Under the pieces are notes generated by a model, which saw nothing but the letters and a program-made list of their open reading frames with translations, ran no database searches and was not told where the DNA came from. From a bacterium (lineage in GTDB: Bacteria; Babelota; Babeliae; Babelales; Vermiphilaceae), in assembly GCA_016699125.1 (NCBI GenBank), contig CP064961.1, positions 434,001 through 498,000 of the forward strand: DNA of 64,000 nt, given 5' to 3'. Position 1 is the first letter of the stretch. Every line of letters begins with the position of its first letter. Positions 8,472 through 17,312 of the stretch are shown piece after piece. A program made the position numbers and the translations under genes.

Positions 8472-11400
8472 ATGTTGTGTTTTCTGTACAGATTTAAGTA
8501 TCAAGTTCTGTGTATGCTTTTTTTTGCTTTGAATATAGTATCTTCTCCGAGGATCGATAGTACTTTGAATCCTATAGTGCATTCGAAGAATACACATCCT
8601 GCCTCTCAGGAGAGAGTGTATGGGCACCTTGACAAAAAATTTTTGAATAAGAAAAAATTTGGAAAAAAAAATATAATTGTAACGCGGCAACGACGAAATG
8701 ACTCTGTGAATCAAATTGTTAATTCTACTGATGCTGTCGGTAATATTGTCGGTGGTCCAGGATTGTCTGGAACAACTGGAGTTACAGGCTCCACCGGACC
8801 TACAGGGTCAACTGGTGCTACTGGATCTACAGGTAATACAGGAGTTACAGGAGTTACAGGATCTACGGGTGTCACGGGTCCAACAGGAAACACTGGCGTC
8901 ACGGGATCTACGGGAGTTACAGGTAACACAGGAGCAACTGGTTCAACCGGAGTCACTGGCAACACTGGAGCCACTGGTAATACTGGCAATACTGGAAATA
9001 CTGGCAATACTGGCACTACAGGTGATACGGGATCTACAGGTGCTACAGGTGCTACGGGAGCCACGGGTGTAACTGGTGCTACGGGTAACACTGGAGCTAC
9101 TGGTGTCACTGGATCTACAGGAGTTACAGGTTCTACTGGTGCCACTGGTTCAACGGGTAACACGGGTCTAACAGGAAACACTGGCAACACTGGAAACACT
9201 GGTGTCACGGGATCTACGGGAGTAACAGGTCCAACTGGAACTACTGGTAACACCGGTAATACAGGCAATACTGGAAATACTGGAAATACTGGTGCGACTG
9301 GTTCAACCGGAGTCACTGGCAACACGGGAAACACAGGTGTCACGGGATCTACGGGAGTAACAGGTCCAACTGGTCCAACCGGCAACACAGGAAATACTGG
9401 CAACACAGGAAATACTGGCAATACAGGTAATACTGGTCCGACAGGAGCAACTGGTTCAACCGGAGCCACTGGCAACACGGGAAACACTGGTGTCACGGGA
9501 TCTACGGGAGTAACAGGTCCAACTGGAACTACTGGTAACACCGGTAATACAGGCAATACTGGAAATACTGGAAATACTGGTGCGACTGGTTCAACTGGTG
9601 TTACTGGTAATACAGGTAACACAGGAGCTACTGGTTCAACTGGAGCAACTGGTAATACTGGCAACACTGGCAACACTGGCAACACTGGCAACACAGGAAA
9701 TACTGGCAATACAGGTAATACTGGTCCGACAGGAGCAACTGGTTCAACCGGAGTCACTGGCAACACGGGAAACACTGGTGTCACGGGATCTACGGGAGTA
9801 ACAGGTCCAACTGGTCCAACCGGCAATACAGGTAACACAGGAAATACTGGAAATACTGGTAATACTGGTCCGACAGGAGCAACTGGTTCAACCGGAGCCA
9901 CTGGCAACACGGGAAACACTGGTGTCACGGGATCTACGGGAGTAACAGGTCCAACTGGTCCAACCGGCAATACAGGTAACACAGGAAATACTGGAAATAC
10001 TGGTAATACTGGTCCGACAGGAGCAACTGGTTCAACCGGAGCCACTGGCAACACGGGAAACACTGGTGTCACGGGATCTACGGGAGTAACAGGTCCAACT
10101 GGAACTACTGGTAACACCGGTAATACAGGCAATACTGGAAATACTGGAAATACTGGTGCGACTGGTTCAACTGGTGTTACTGGTAATACAGGTAACACAG
10201 GAGCTACTGGTTCAACTGGAGCAACTGGTAATACTGGCAACACTGGCAACACAGGAAATACTGGCAACACAGGAAATACTGGCAATACAGGTAATACTGG
10301 TCCGACAGGAGCAACTGGTTCAACCGGAGTCACTGGCAACACGGGAAACACTGGTGTCACGGGATCTACGGGAGTAACAGGTCCAACTGGAACTACTGGT
10401 AACACCGGTAATACAGGCAATACTGGAAATACTGGTGCGACTGGTTCAACTGGTGTTACTGGTAATACAGGTAACACAGGAGCTACTGGTTCAACTGGAG
10501 CAACTGGTAATACTGGCAACACTGGCAACACTGGCAACACAGGAAATACTGGCAATACAGGTAATACTGGTCCGACAGGAGCAACTGGTTCAACCGGAGT
10601 CACTGGCAACACGGGAAACACTGGTGTCACGGGATCTACGGGAGTAACAGGTCCAACTGGAACTACTGGTAACACCGGTAATACAGGCAATACTGGAAAT
10701 ACTGGAAATACTGGTGCGACTGGTTCAACTGGTGTTACTGGTAATACAGGTAACACAGGAGCTACTGGTTCAACTGGAGCAACTGGTAATACTGGCAACA
10801 CTGGCAACACTGGCAACACAGGAAATACTGGCAATACAGGTAATACTGGTCCGACAGGAGCAACTGGTTCAACCGGAGTCACTGGCAACACGGGAAACAC
10901 AGGTGTCACGGGATCTACGGGAGTAACAGGTCCAACTGGTCCAACCGGCAATACAGGTAACACAGGAAATACTGGAAATACTGGTAATACTGGTCCGACA
11001 GGAGCAACTGGTTCAACCGGAGCCACTGGCAACACGGGAAACACTGGTGTCACGGGATCTACGGGAGTAACAGGTCCAACTGGAACTACTGGTAACACCG
11101 GTAATACAGGCAATACTGGAAATACTGGAAATACTGGTGCGACTGGTTCAACTGGTGTTACTGGTAATACAGGTAACACAGGAGCTACTGGTTCAACTGG
11201 AGCAACTGGTAATACTGGCAACACTGGAAATACGGGTGTAACCGGATCAACTGGTCGAACAGGCAACACCGGAAACACAGGTTCAACCGGAGTTACTGGT
11301 CCGACAGGAAACACTGGCAATACAGGAAATACAGGAGCAACTGGTAATACGGGAGCCACTGGAAACACTGGAAACACCGGAAACACGGGGAATACTGGTG

Positions 11401-12173
11401 TTACGGGAGTAACAGGTGCTACTGGCAATACAGGTAATACAGGAGCTACTGGAAATACAGGCGCCACTGGCTCAACAGGAGTTACAGGAATCACTGGAGT
11501 AACAGGGGCCACGGGTGTCACTGGCTCAACTGGTGCTACAGGAAATACTGGCAATACAGGAGTAACAGGTGTGACTGGAGCTACTGGATCAACTGGCAAT
11601 ACTGGCAGTGGTGGTAAGGGAATATTAGCTTTTCCAGCTGCTGCAATGTCATGTGCAAATGCTACTGTTCCTAATGCTAACTTTTCGCCTTATACGACAA
11701 ACGCTACGACCACCCAAAAATCATCTGTGTATGGATGGAGGCTTTATTCTGTGAGTGGCGCTGGTACTTCAGGATCTACTTCGATACCGCCCGTTTGTCT
11801 GTCTTTTGGTATCCCAGTAGACTTAGACACAACTGTTAATCCAACCGTAGATTTATACGTATTTTCTGCAAAAAATAGCGGAGCTGGTACTTATGCGCAG
11901 TTTCAGGTATATGCAGATTATGGTATCAATGCTACAGTGGGTACAGGTTTTTCCGAAACAGTTCCAACTGGTGATTTTGTTGTTACAGAGCCTTCAATAT
12001 CAGGGCGAGTAAAGTTTTTTTGTCTTTCTGTTACCTTAAATGCATCCTTGATGAATCAAAGTTATAACTGTGTTTTAGTTATTACTAGAATTTCTCCAAA
12101 TGCCGGCCCTGCAAATGAGTATAACAAAAATTTATATTTGAGTTCAGTTCAATTTAATTACACTAAAATCTAA
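8472..12173 (+). CDS. Collagen-like surface protein with Gly-X-Thr repeats
   Basis: A 1233-residue protein. GAGGT lies 8 bases before the ATG. The hydrophobic leader FLYRFKYQVLCMLFFALNIV (residues 4-23) indicates export. A basic linker (residues 60-80) precedes about 315 uninterrupted Gly-X-Thr triplets (about residues 100-1044), X being mostly Asn, Ala, Val, Ser or Pro. The last 190 residues form a non-repetitive, Ser/Thr- and aromatic-rich domain resembling a trimerising head. Thr in the third position replaces hydroxyproline in bacterial collagens such as BclA of Bacillus exosporium, where it is glycosylated. The role is probably a surface fibre for host contact (inference). Flanking glycosyltransferases could modify it. 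Confidence 0.9.
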   Translation: MLCFLYRFKYQVLCMLFFALNIVSSPRIDSTLNPIVHSKNTHPASQERVYGHLDKKFLNKKKFGKKNIIVTRQRRNDSVNQIVNSTDAVGNIVGGPGLSGTTGVTGSTGPTGSTGATGSTGNTGVTGVTGSTGVTGPTGNTGVTGSTGVTGNTGATGSTGVTGNTGATGNTGNTGNTGNTGTTGDTGSTGATGATGATGVTGATGNTGATGVTGSTGVTGSTGATGSTGNTGLTGNTGNTGNTGVTGSTGVTGPTGTTGNTGNTGNTGNTGNTGATGSTGVTGNTGNTGVTGSTGVTGPTGPTGNTGNTGNTGNTGNTGNTGPTGATGSTGATGNTGNTGVTGSTGVTGPTGTTGNTGNTGNTGNTGNTGATGSTGVTGNTGNTGATGSTGATGNTGNTGNTGNTGNTGNTGNTGNTGPTGATGSTGVTGNTGNTGVTGSTGVTGPTGPTGNTGNTGNTGNTGNTGPTGATGSTGATGNTGNTGVTGSTGVTGPTGPTGNTGNTGNTGNTGNTGPTGATGSTGATGNTGNTGVTGSTGVTGPTGTTGNTGNTGNTGNTGNTGATGSTGVTGNTGNTGATGSTGATGNTGNTGNTGNTGNTGNTGNTGNTGPTGATGSTGVTGNTGNTGVTGSTGVTGPTGTTGNTGNTGNTGNTGATGSTGVTGNTGNTGATGSTGATGNTGNTGNTGNTGNTGNTGNTGPTGATGSTGVTGNTGNTGVTGSTGVTGPTGTTGNTGNTGNTGNTGNTGATGSTGVTGNTGNTGATGSTGATGNTGNTGNTGNTGNTGNTGNTGPTGATGSTGVTGNTGNTGVTGSTGVTGPTGPTGNTGNTGNTGNTGNTGPTGATGSTGATGNTGNTGVTGSTGVTGPTGTTGNTGNTGNTGNTGNTGATGSTGVTGNTGNTGATGSTGATGNTGNTGNTGVTGSTGRTGNTGNTGSTGVTGPTGNTGNTGNTGATGNTGATGNTGNTGNTGNTGVTGVTGATGNTGNTGATGNTGATGSTGVTGITGVTGATGVTGSTGATGNTGNTGVTGVTGATGSTGNTGSGGKGILAFPAAAMSCANATVPNANFSPYTTNATTTQKSSVYGWRLYSVSGAGTSGSTSIPPVCLSFGIPVDLDTTVNPTVDLYVFSAKNSGAGTYAQFQVYADYGINATVGTGFSETVPTGDFVVTEPSISGRVKFFCLSVTLNASLMNQSYNCVLVITRISPNAGPANEYNKNLYLSSVQFNYTKI
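8769..11603 (+). repeat. Collagen triplet tract with 144-bp higher-order repeats
   Basis: This tract is 2835 bases, or 315 nine-base units coding Gly-X-Thr. A marker sequence GTCCGACAGGAGC recurs at 9436, 9724, 9868, 10012, 10300, 10570, 10849 and 10993. The spacings are 288, 144, 144, 288, 270, 279 and 144 bases, all multiples of 9. Blocks between markers are nearly identical at the DNA level, so the tract has grown by recent unequal recombination of a 48-residue module. Confidence 0.9.
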
Positions 12174-12184
12174 AAAGGAGTCCT

Positions 12185-12589
12185 ATGAATAAGTCTTTTT
12201 TACTGTTACTATCTTTTGCGGTGTTTTCTTTCAATACTCAAAAAGCTGAAATGCATGGTAATCTCATTCGTCAGGAAACTATTTTTCCGGGTTTTATTCA
12301 AAGCAGTAATGCATCATGGTTTAATGATATCCAGTCATATGTGAATGGAGGAGTAACTTTTAATTTTCAATCAGATTTATTTGTTGAAAATCCATATATT
12401 CATGTGGAATTAGTTACGTCGAATTACAGTGATGAGGTAGTTTACACACCGATTATTACTTCCATGAGTACAACGTCTGTAACTATTCGTGTAAATGCAT
12501 GTGCGGCTACTACATTGGGAAATGTGATTGCAGAAGCACCAACCAATTCAGTTCAGGTACTTGTTTGGGCAACTGGCAAAGCTGAATAA
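12185..12589 (+). CDS. Small secreted partner of the collagen-like protein
   Basis: A 134-residue protein that starts 11 bases after the collagen stop, with AAGGAG before the ATG; the two are surely co-transcribed. A signal peptide (MNKSFLLLLSFAVFSFNTQKAE) is followed by an all-beta domain. The strand pattern VTFNFQSDLFVENPYIHVEL ... SVTIRVNA ... VQVLVWATG recalls the H-type lectin / phage-fibre head fold (a NP-x-hydrophobic strand, and a final Trp strand). That resemblance is weak and by eye only. It may cap or bind the collagen fibre. Confidence 0.7.
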   Translation: MNKSFLLLLSFAVFSFNTQKAEMHGNLIRQETIFPGFIQSSNASWFNDIQSYVNGGVTFNFQSDLFVENPYIHVELVTSNYSDEVVYTPIITSMSTTSVTIRVNACAATTLGNVIAEAPTNSVQVLVWATGKAE

Positions 12590-12598
12590 ATTTTCTAT

Positions 12599-12640
12599 AA
12601 AAGAGGGAGCAGAGATTTTCACATCTCTGCTCCCTCTTTT
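12599..12640. terminator. Strong bidirectional terminator
   Basis: A perfect 18-base stem (12599-12616 with 12623-12640) around the loop TTTCAC. The left arm is AAAAGAGGGAGCAGAGAT. A/T runs at both ends let it stop both the collagen operon and the convergent glycosyltransferase gene. Confidence 0.9.
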
Positions 12641-12654
12641 ATTATAAATGTTTT

Positions 12655-13860
12655 TTAAGCAACTGTTTTACTGAGTAGATTTTGATAAAAGATCACATTG
12701 TTTTCAAGCGATGTCGCATTGTGAGGTCCATTCTGTTTTGCGATCAGCGCAGCTTTATAGCCTTTTTCAAATTGTCCTACATAAAATGCTGAGCAGCTTA
12801 ACAGATCATAACAAACCCAGTCATAAAGTTCTTTTTCAATAAAAAGAATATCATGTTCTGGATAGGGAATCATTGTTGCATGCAGGGCATACAGATAACA
12901 AAGTGCATAATCTTTCTGTTTCCAATAGTGTTGTGCCAAACGAACAAGTGCTTCTGCGCGTGTTGGCCTTGCTGAAAATGATTTTAAAAAGTAATCGACT
13001 GATTCATGCCAGCAGTTAAGCTCTCCATATAAAATTCCCAGTCGATAAAAACACACTGCATCCTCCTCGGTTTTTGTATTCATCTGTGAACGTAGCAGAT
13101 AATATCTTATTGCATTTGCCGTGTCTCCAAGGCATTCGTACGTTTGAGCTAAATAAAAAAGTGTTCGTGAATCTTGTGGGTTTTTTTTATGCTCTGCAAG
13201 TAAAATTGCTTTATCCCATTGCCATCTTGCCACAGACTTTTGGCGACCTTTTTGTGAGGGCAAAAAGGAAAAGAAAACATCTGGAACGAATCCAGCTCTT
13301 TCAGCTGCGATTGCTTCATGGACTTTGCCTGTCCAAACATCCTTACTTTCATTCCTTACCAGTCTGATCTGATCTAAAACAAGGTCGTGTGCATGAAGTT
13401 TTACATAATAAGAGGTTGGGGCATCAGAAGCTGCTTTTTCAAGTTCTCGCTGGCAAAAAGGTAAAAGCTGCTCAAGATTATGGCCTTGGTATTCCGCATC
13501 GATAATGAGAAAAAATCCAGCATCAGAAAAACGTTGCCTTGCAAACTCCATTGTTTTGTTCCTTGAAAATTCAAAATCAACAAACTGATCTTGATCAACA
13601 TAACCAATACAGTCTGGATGTGATTTAAAAAAATTTTGAGTAACTTCGATTGTTTTGTCTTCTGAACCTGTATCAACCACTTCGAACCATTTTATGCCTG
13701 CATTGTAAAATGGTTCAATAGTAGAAATTATTACAGATTCTTCATTTTTGACCATTAATACTACAACGAGTGGTGGATTGTATGTATGACTTTCTATCGC
13801 ATGGGCGCAGAAAATAACTAAAGAGAGTACAACTGCATAGATTGATTTTTGATGTACCAT
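12655..13860 (-). CDS. Exported family 2 glycosyltransferase with TPR-like tail
   Basis: The ATG at 13860 has AAGGA six bases upstream and begins a signal peptide (MVHQKSIYAVVLSLVIFCAHA), so I prefer it to a longer frame; the product is 401 residues. The GT2 fold follows: VVVLMVKNEE (about residues 32-41), DTGSEDKT (about 62-69) and an IDAE motif (about 118) where most GT2 enzymes have DxD. The C-terminal half holds helical repeats such as SRTLFYLAQTYECLGD, typical of TPRs. It is clearly paralogous to 14547-15743 (shared KNPQDSR..FYLAQT, RAEALVRLA and IEKELYD). A GT with a signal peptide is unusual; the acceptor is unknown, and the neighbouring Thr-rich collagen is one candidate. Confidence 0.8.
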   Translation of the reverse strand: MVHQKSIYAVVLSLVIFCAHAIESHTYNPPLVVVLMVKNEESVIISTIEPFYNAGIKWFEVVDTGSEDKTIEVTQNFFKSHPDCIGYVDQDQFVDFEFSRNKTMEFARQRFSDAGFFLIIDAEYQGHNLEQLLPFCQRELEKAASDAPTSYYVKLHAHDLVLDQIRLVRNESKDVWTGKVHEAIAAERAGFVPDVFFSFLPSQKGRQKSVARWQWDKAILLAEHKKNPQDSRTLFYLAQTYECLGDTANAIRYYLLRSQMNTKTEEDAVCFYRLGILYGELNCWHESVDYFLKSFSARPTRAEALVRLAQHYWKQKDYALCYLYALHATMIPYPEHDILFIEKELYDWVCYDLLSCSAFYVGQFEKGYKAALIAKQNGPHNATSLENNVIFYQNLLSKTVA

Positions 13861-13924
13861 TACTATTCCTTTTTGATTATTTTTAACAAGAGAATAGCAC
13901 TGATACATCAAAAATCAATGTTAT

Positions 13925-14320
13925 TTAGTTCCAATAGCTTTCTTTGTATGCAAAAAATAGATGACTTACAAAAAGTGTTAGCATGTATCTTTTTAGCCTT
14001 GCTTTTAACTGTCTTTGTTTTAGCTGTGGGTTATTTCCGACTTGACTTGCTCCCATTTCATCATAATCAAAATGTTCTAGTGGTTGAGTTTGTAGCTGCC
14101 TTAGTTTGCTTAGTACATCAATGGCTAGTACACATAAAACAAAGTCTGATGGATACGTATTTTTTATCAGATATGCACCACATTGCTTTGGGATTCCAAA
14201 GAGTGTTTGCGGGATTTTTGAAAAGGTAAAACAGCTTGCATTTCTACTTCCGCTTAATAAACTGACTGTTAAAAAACAGAAGATTTTGCTTTGTTTTGCA
14301 AATAAGTTTTTTATTACCAT
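13925..14320 (-). CDS. Small secreted protein, unknown
   Basis: A 131-residue frame beginning at an ATG with a strong GAAGGAG 7 bases upstream, which argues that it is a real gene. The N-terminus MVIKNLFAKQSKIFCFLTVSLLSG looks like a signal peptide. The rest has no recognised motif; it includes VLCVLAIDVLSKLRQLQTQ and a basic, Gln-rich end. It lies 64 bases upstream of the exported glycosyltransferase on the same strand and probably shares its transcript. A longer upstream frame exists without a ribosome site. Confidence 0.55.
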   Translation of the reverse strand: MVIKNLFAKQSKIFCFLTVSLLSGSRNASCFTFSKIPQTLFGIPKQCGAYLIKNTYPSDFVLCVLAIDVLSKLRQLQTQPLEHFDYDEMGASQVGNNPQLKQRQLKARLKRYMLTLFVSHLFFAYKESYWN

Positions 14321-14425
14321 GGCTTGCTCCTTCAATTTATAATGACTTATTTCAAAGCTTTCTATTATATTTTTTATCAAAAAGTAGTGGTGCCATGAAA
14401 TGGTCGGTAATAAGGTCTTAAAGCA

Positions 14426-14456
14426 AGCGATTTTTTAATTTTTTTAAAAAATCGCT
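14426..14456. repeat. AT-rich inverted repeat between divergent genes
   Basis: AGCGATTTTTT (14426-14436) pairs perfectly with AAAAAATCGCT (14446-14456). It lies in the divergent gap between the small secreted gene (-) and the second glycosyltransferase (+). It could be an operator or a hairpin; its function is not clear. Confidence 0.45.
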
Positions 14457-14546
14457 GCTCAGAAAATATGCTTTTTCTATTCATTTGAAACTTAGGTAAA
14501 AGCATGTTAATAGATACCATACGTTTATTTCTTGAATGGATGTTAC

Positions 14547-15743
14547 ATGAAAAGCATAAAACTAGTTTTTTTATATGTATTGTTTTCAAAGCTTGCTGCT
14601 TTTGCTTGCGCTGATCAGAAAACAGATCTACTGGTTGCTGTTCTAATGATTAAAAATGAGGCACCGGTTATCTGCCAAACATTTCTGCCGCTCATTGAGG
14701 CTGGTATTCGTTCATTTTTTATTTTTGATACCGATTCAACTGACGATACGATCACCGTTGTAAAAAACTTTTTTGAAAATCATCGTGACTGCGCCTACGG
14801 TTTGGAGAGCGAACCGTTTATTGATTTTGCAACCTCAAGGAATCGAGCATTAGATCTTGCAGAAGATTATTTTAAGCAGGGTACCTTTATGTTGATGCTT
14901 GATGCTGAATGGCATCTGGTCAATGGAAACAGATTGCTCGATTTTTGTGCCGTCCAAGCAGAAAAATCTGATCCAGTGTATCTAATTCGCATTCTTTCTT
15001 CGATCGATTTTTATACAAGCAGATTAATCAGAATGCGGACCGGTGCACGTTTTGCCGGTGTTGTTCACGAATGTATTGCGGCATCGGCAAAAGTACCTGC
15101 TGATATCTATTTTGAACTTAAAACTACGCATTATGGAAAAGAGAAAAGCAAAGCTCGTTGGATACGCGATAAAAAACTGCTCAAAAAAGAGTGGAAGAAA
15201 AACCCACAAGATTCACGATCAACCTTTTATCTTGCTCAAACATGTGAATGTCTTGATCAACCGCAAGAGGCACTTGAGTGGTATTTAAAACGGCTTGAAC
15301 TTGCCGGTTGGGATGAAGAAAATTTCATAACGCGCTATAGAATTGCACAATTGTATGAAAAATTAAGTGTTTCGCAAAATAATCCAACGCTTTGGCATCA
15401 TGCTGAACATTTTTATCTTGATTCATATGCGTATCGCCCCGTTCGCGCAGAACCACTGGTCAGACTTGCAACTGCCTATCGATTGCAAGAGAAGTTTCAA
15501 CTTTCTTATCTATTTGCGCTGCGTGCAGCATCGATGCCCTATCCGACCAATGATACACTGTTTGTTGAAAAAGAGTTGTATGATTATGATCGTTACGACA
15601 TTCTTGGTATTGTTGCCTGGTATTGCAAAGAGTATGCGATTGGAATGTGGGCAGTGCAGAAAGCGCTCGCACTGTATCCCGATCGGCCACATCTTCTGTT
15701 TAATCTTTCATTGTACGAAAAGGAATATTACGACCTCTCTTAA
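14547..15743 (+). CDS. Exported family 2 glycosyltransferase with TPR-like tail (paralog)
   Basis: A 398-residue protein from the ATG at 14547; an in-frame TTG 15 bases upstream is less likely. The signal peptide MKSIKLVFLYVLFSKLAAFA is followed by the GT2 motifs VAVLMIKNE (about residues 30-38), DTDSTDDT (about 62) and MLDAEW (about 118). A TPR-like helical half begins near residue 210 (KNPQDSRSTFYLAQTCECL). It is a diverged duplicate of the minus-strand gene at 12655-13860, the two being transcribed away from each other. The DxD position reads DAE in both copies, suggesting a family-specific metal site. Confidence 0.8.
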   Translation: MKSIKLVFLYVLFSKLAAFACADQKTDLLVAVLMIKNEAPVICQTFLPLIEAGIRSFFIFDTDSTDDTITVVKNFFENHRDCAYGLESEPFIDFATSRNRALDLAEDYFKQGTFMLMLDAEWHLVNGNRLLDFCAVQAEKSDPVYLIRILSSIDFYTSRLIRMRTGARFAGVVHECIAASAKVPADIYFELKTTHYGKEKSKARWIRDKKLLKKEWKKNPQDSRSTFYLAQTCECLDQPQEALEWYLKRLELAGWDEENFITRYRIAQLYEKLSVSQNNPTLWHHAEHFYLDSYAYRPVRAEPLVRLATAYRLQEKFQLSYLFALRAASMPYPTNDTLFVEKELYDYDRYDILGIVAWYCKEYAIGMWAVQKALALYPDRPHLLFNLSLYEKEYYDLS

Positions 15744-15746
15744 CTT

Positions 15747-15928
15747 TTATGAAAAATCTGGTGGTCGATTAATAAAATAATGTAAAATCTCTGTTGCAAA
15801 ATGTGCATACCCAACATAAGAGTTAGAGTTATGGTAAAAAAGTGATTGAAACAAAAGTCCGTGATGCACAATACTGAGTAGATTGACTCGATTATTATAG
15901 TCTTCAAATTTCTTATACTTATCATTAA
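15747..15928 (-). pseudogene. C-terminal remnant of a gene truncated at the IS427-type element
   Basis: About 60 codons read without a stop from the IS edge to a TAA at 15747, with coding-like composition (NDKYKKFEDYNNRVNLLS ... YVGYAHFATEILHYFINRP). There is no start codon, and the frame does not continue into the DNA on the other side of the IS when the element is removed in silico (a TAA appears at once). The family is not recognised. It is convergent with the glycosyltransferase, whose stop is 3 bases away. Confidence 0.5.
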
Positions 15929-16797
15929 GGTGTGTCCTCAATTTGAAATGAGGTAATGACGTTGCATTTTCACTACAAAATGATAAGTTTTTTGTATCAG
16001 AAATCAGCAACGAGGATAAGCAATGGTACGTCGAGTTATTACAGACAGTATTTGGTCACAACTAGAAGAGATACTATGTAAACATGGATGCCACCTGTGG
16101 GGCAATGAGCGGAATATAATGGAAGCAATCCTTTGGAAATTGCGGACTGGAGGACCATGGAGGGATATTCCATCCGAATTTTGTCCGTGGCAAACAGCAT
16201 TTAATCGATTTAATCGTTGGTCAAAAAAAGGGCTATGGGAAGGTTTTTTTATGCTACGAAAAGAAGTTGATAAAGAATGGGTATTCGCCGACGGAAGTTA
16301 TGTTAGAGCTCACCAACATGCGACTGGAGCTCAGCGTGGTCAAGAGCGAGCAATTGGAAGATCCGCTGGTGGACTTACTACAAAGATTCATATGTGCACC
16401 GATGCGCATGGAAATCCGCTCAATTTTAAAATCACTGGGGGTCAAGTGCACGATTCAAAGGTTGCAAACGAATTAATCGACCTGGCCGAAGGAGCGGAAT
16501 ATTTTATCGCTGACAAAGGCTATGATGCTGATAGTATTCGTATCTATGGACGGACAAAAGGAATGCAAGTAATTATACCAAAAAGAAAAACAGCACTAGA
16601 CCAGATCCAGAATTTGATGCTCATTTGTATAAAAATCGACACTTAGTTGAAAATCTTTTTGCACGACTCAAGCATTTTCGTGGCATTGCTATGCGTTTTG
16701 AAAAACTTGCTAGAAACTTCCAATCTATGCTCTACATCGCATCTATGCACATATGGTTGAAGCTTTTATGCCCTACTAATTAAATTGAGGACACACC
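15929..16797 (+). mobile_element. Insertion sequence, IS5 family, IS427-like (869 bp)
   Basis: The terminal inverted repeats GGTGTGTCCTCAATTT (from 15929) and AAATTGAGGACACACC (to 16797) are perfect. TTAA flanks both ends (15925-15928 and 16798-16801), consistent with the TA-containing target choice of this group. Because TTAA is palindromic and is the target itself, matching flanks do not prove a single simple insertion. It carries one transposase gene split by a frameshift. Confidence 0.9.
16023..16783 (+). CDS. IS427-like transposase, requires -1 frameshift
   Basis: The first frame (16023-16646) gives MVRRVITDSIW, the RTGGPWRDIP helix-turn-helix region, FADGSYVRAHQHATGA (first Asp) and YFIADKGYDAD (second Asp). 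The catalytic Glu (RHLVENLFARLKHFRGIA) is only in the -1 frame, which runs to TAA at 16781-16783. The frames meet at a run of five A (16586-16590) where the family reads RKN or similar. Either programmed -1 slippage joins them, as in some IS5-family members, or one A has been lost and the element is dead. Confidence 0.8.
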
Positions 16798-16801
16798 TTA
16801 A

Positions 16802-17297
16802 TGAATCCAATTTAAAACTAGGACAAACGCTAAATTCCGTTATGTCCATTTTTAAAACTTCTTCCGAAACTTACTATCTTAATGATAAGATGTATCTTTT
16901 CGATCTTGAAAATAAAACCGTTAAATTACTGGATCCTTTGCATCATGATTCTAAAAATAGAAAAATTATTCAAAACACACGAAAAGATCCTGCTTTGATC
17001 TTACAAATAAACAGAATGGGTTTTTTCCCATCTCCGGACAGCAAAACTGTTTTATGTTTTTTTAATGGTCAATTATGTAGCATTGATTCAAAAGGAACAG
17101 TTAAAAAATTCGACATTACACTGCCAACTGTTTATCGTTCAAAAAGTTCTGCTGAACGCATTTATCAGTTTCCGGGACGAATTGTCGCAACATACAAAGA
17201 TGAGGAATCAATAACGCTCATTTTTGAGGACATGAAGCAGTCAAGAATATATTTTTACAAGCAAAAGGAGAGTGATGAGTATGTTTATTCTACTTAA
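16802..17297 (+). pseudogene. Secreted-type protein missing its N-terminus, cut by the IS
   Basis: The frame runs out of the IS right end without a credible start. It encodes about 165 residues with repeated strand-turn motifs (MYLFDLENKTVKLLD, KTVLCFFNGQLCSIDSKG, GRIVATYKDEESITLIFED), like a beta-propeller. It ends at TAA 17295-17297, but the same frame reopens immediately afterwards. The missing signal peptide and start indicate a remnant. It may belong to the same loose class of secreted propeller-like proteins as 38807-41323; that link is by eye only. Confidence 0.6.
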
Positions 17298-17312
17298 AAA
17301 AGAGGTCCATGG

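Noticed and set aside
9580..10926. Several 70-codon plus-strand frames inside the collagen tract
   Set aside because: Out-of-frame readings of the same repeat, near-identical to each other because the DNA is repeated.
8711..11599. A 962-codon open frame on the minus strand through the collagen tract (Pro-Val-rich)
   Set aside because: It is the antisense of the nine-base Gly-X-Thr repeat; periodicity keeps stops out. It has no signal, no ribosome site and no non-repetitive domain.
8769..11603. Possible CRISPR array
   Set aside because: Units are contiguous nine-base coding triplets with no unique spacers, and no cas genes are present.
13849..14229. A 126-codon plus-strand frame opposite the small secreted gene
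   Set aside because: No ribosome site, while the minus-strand frame has a strong GAAGGAG and a signal peptide.
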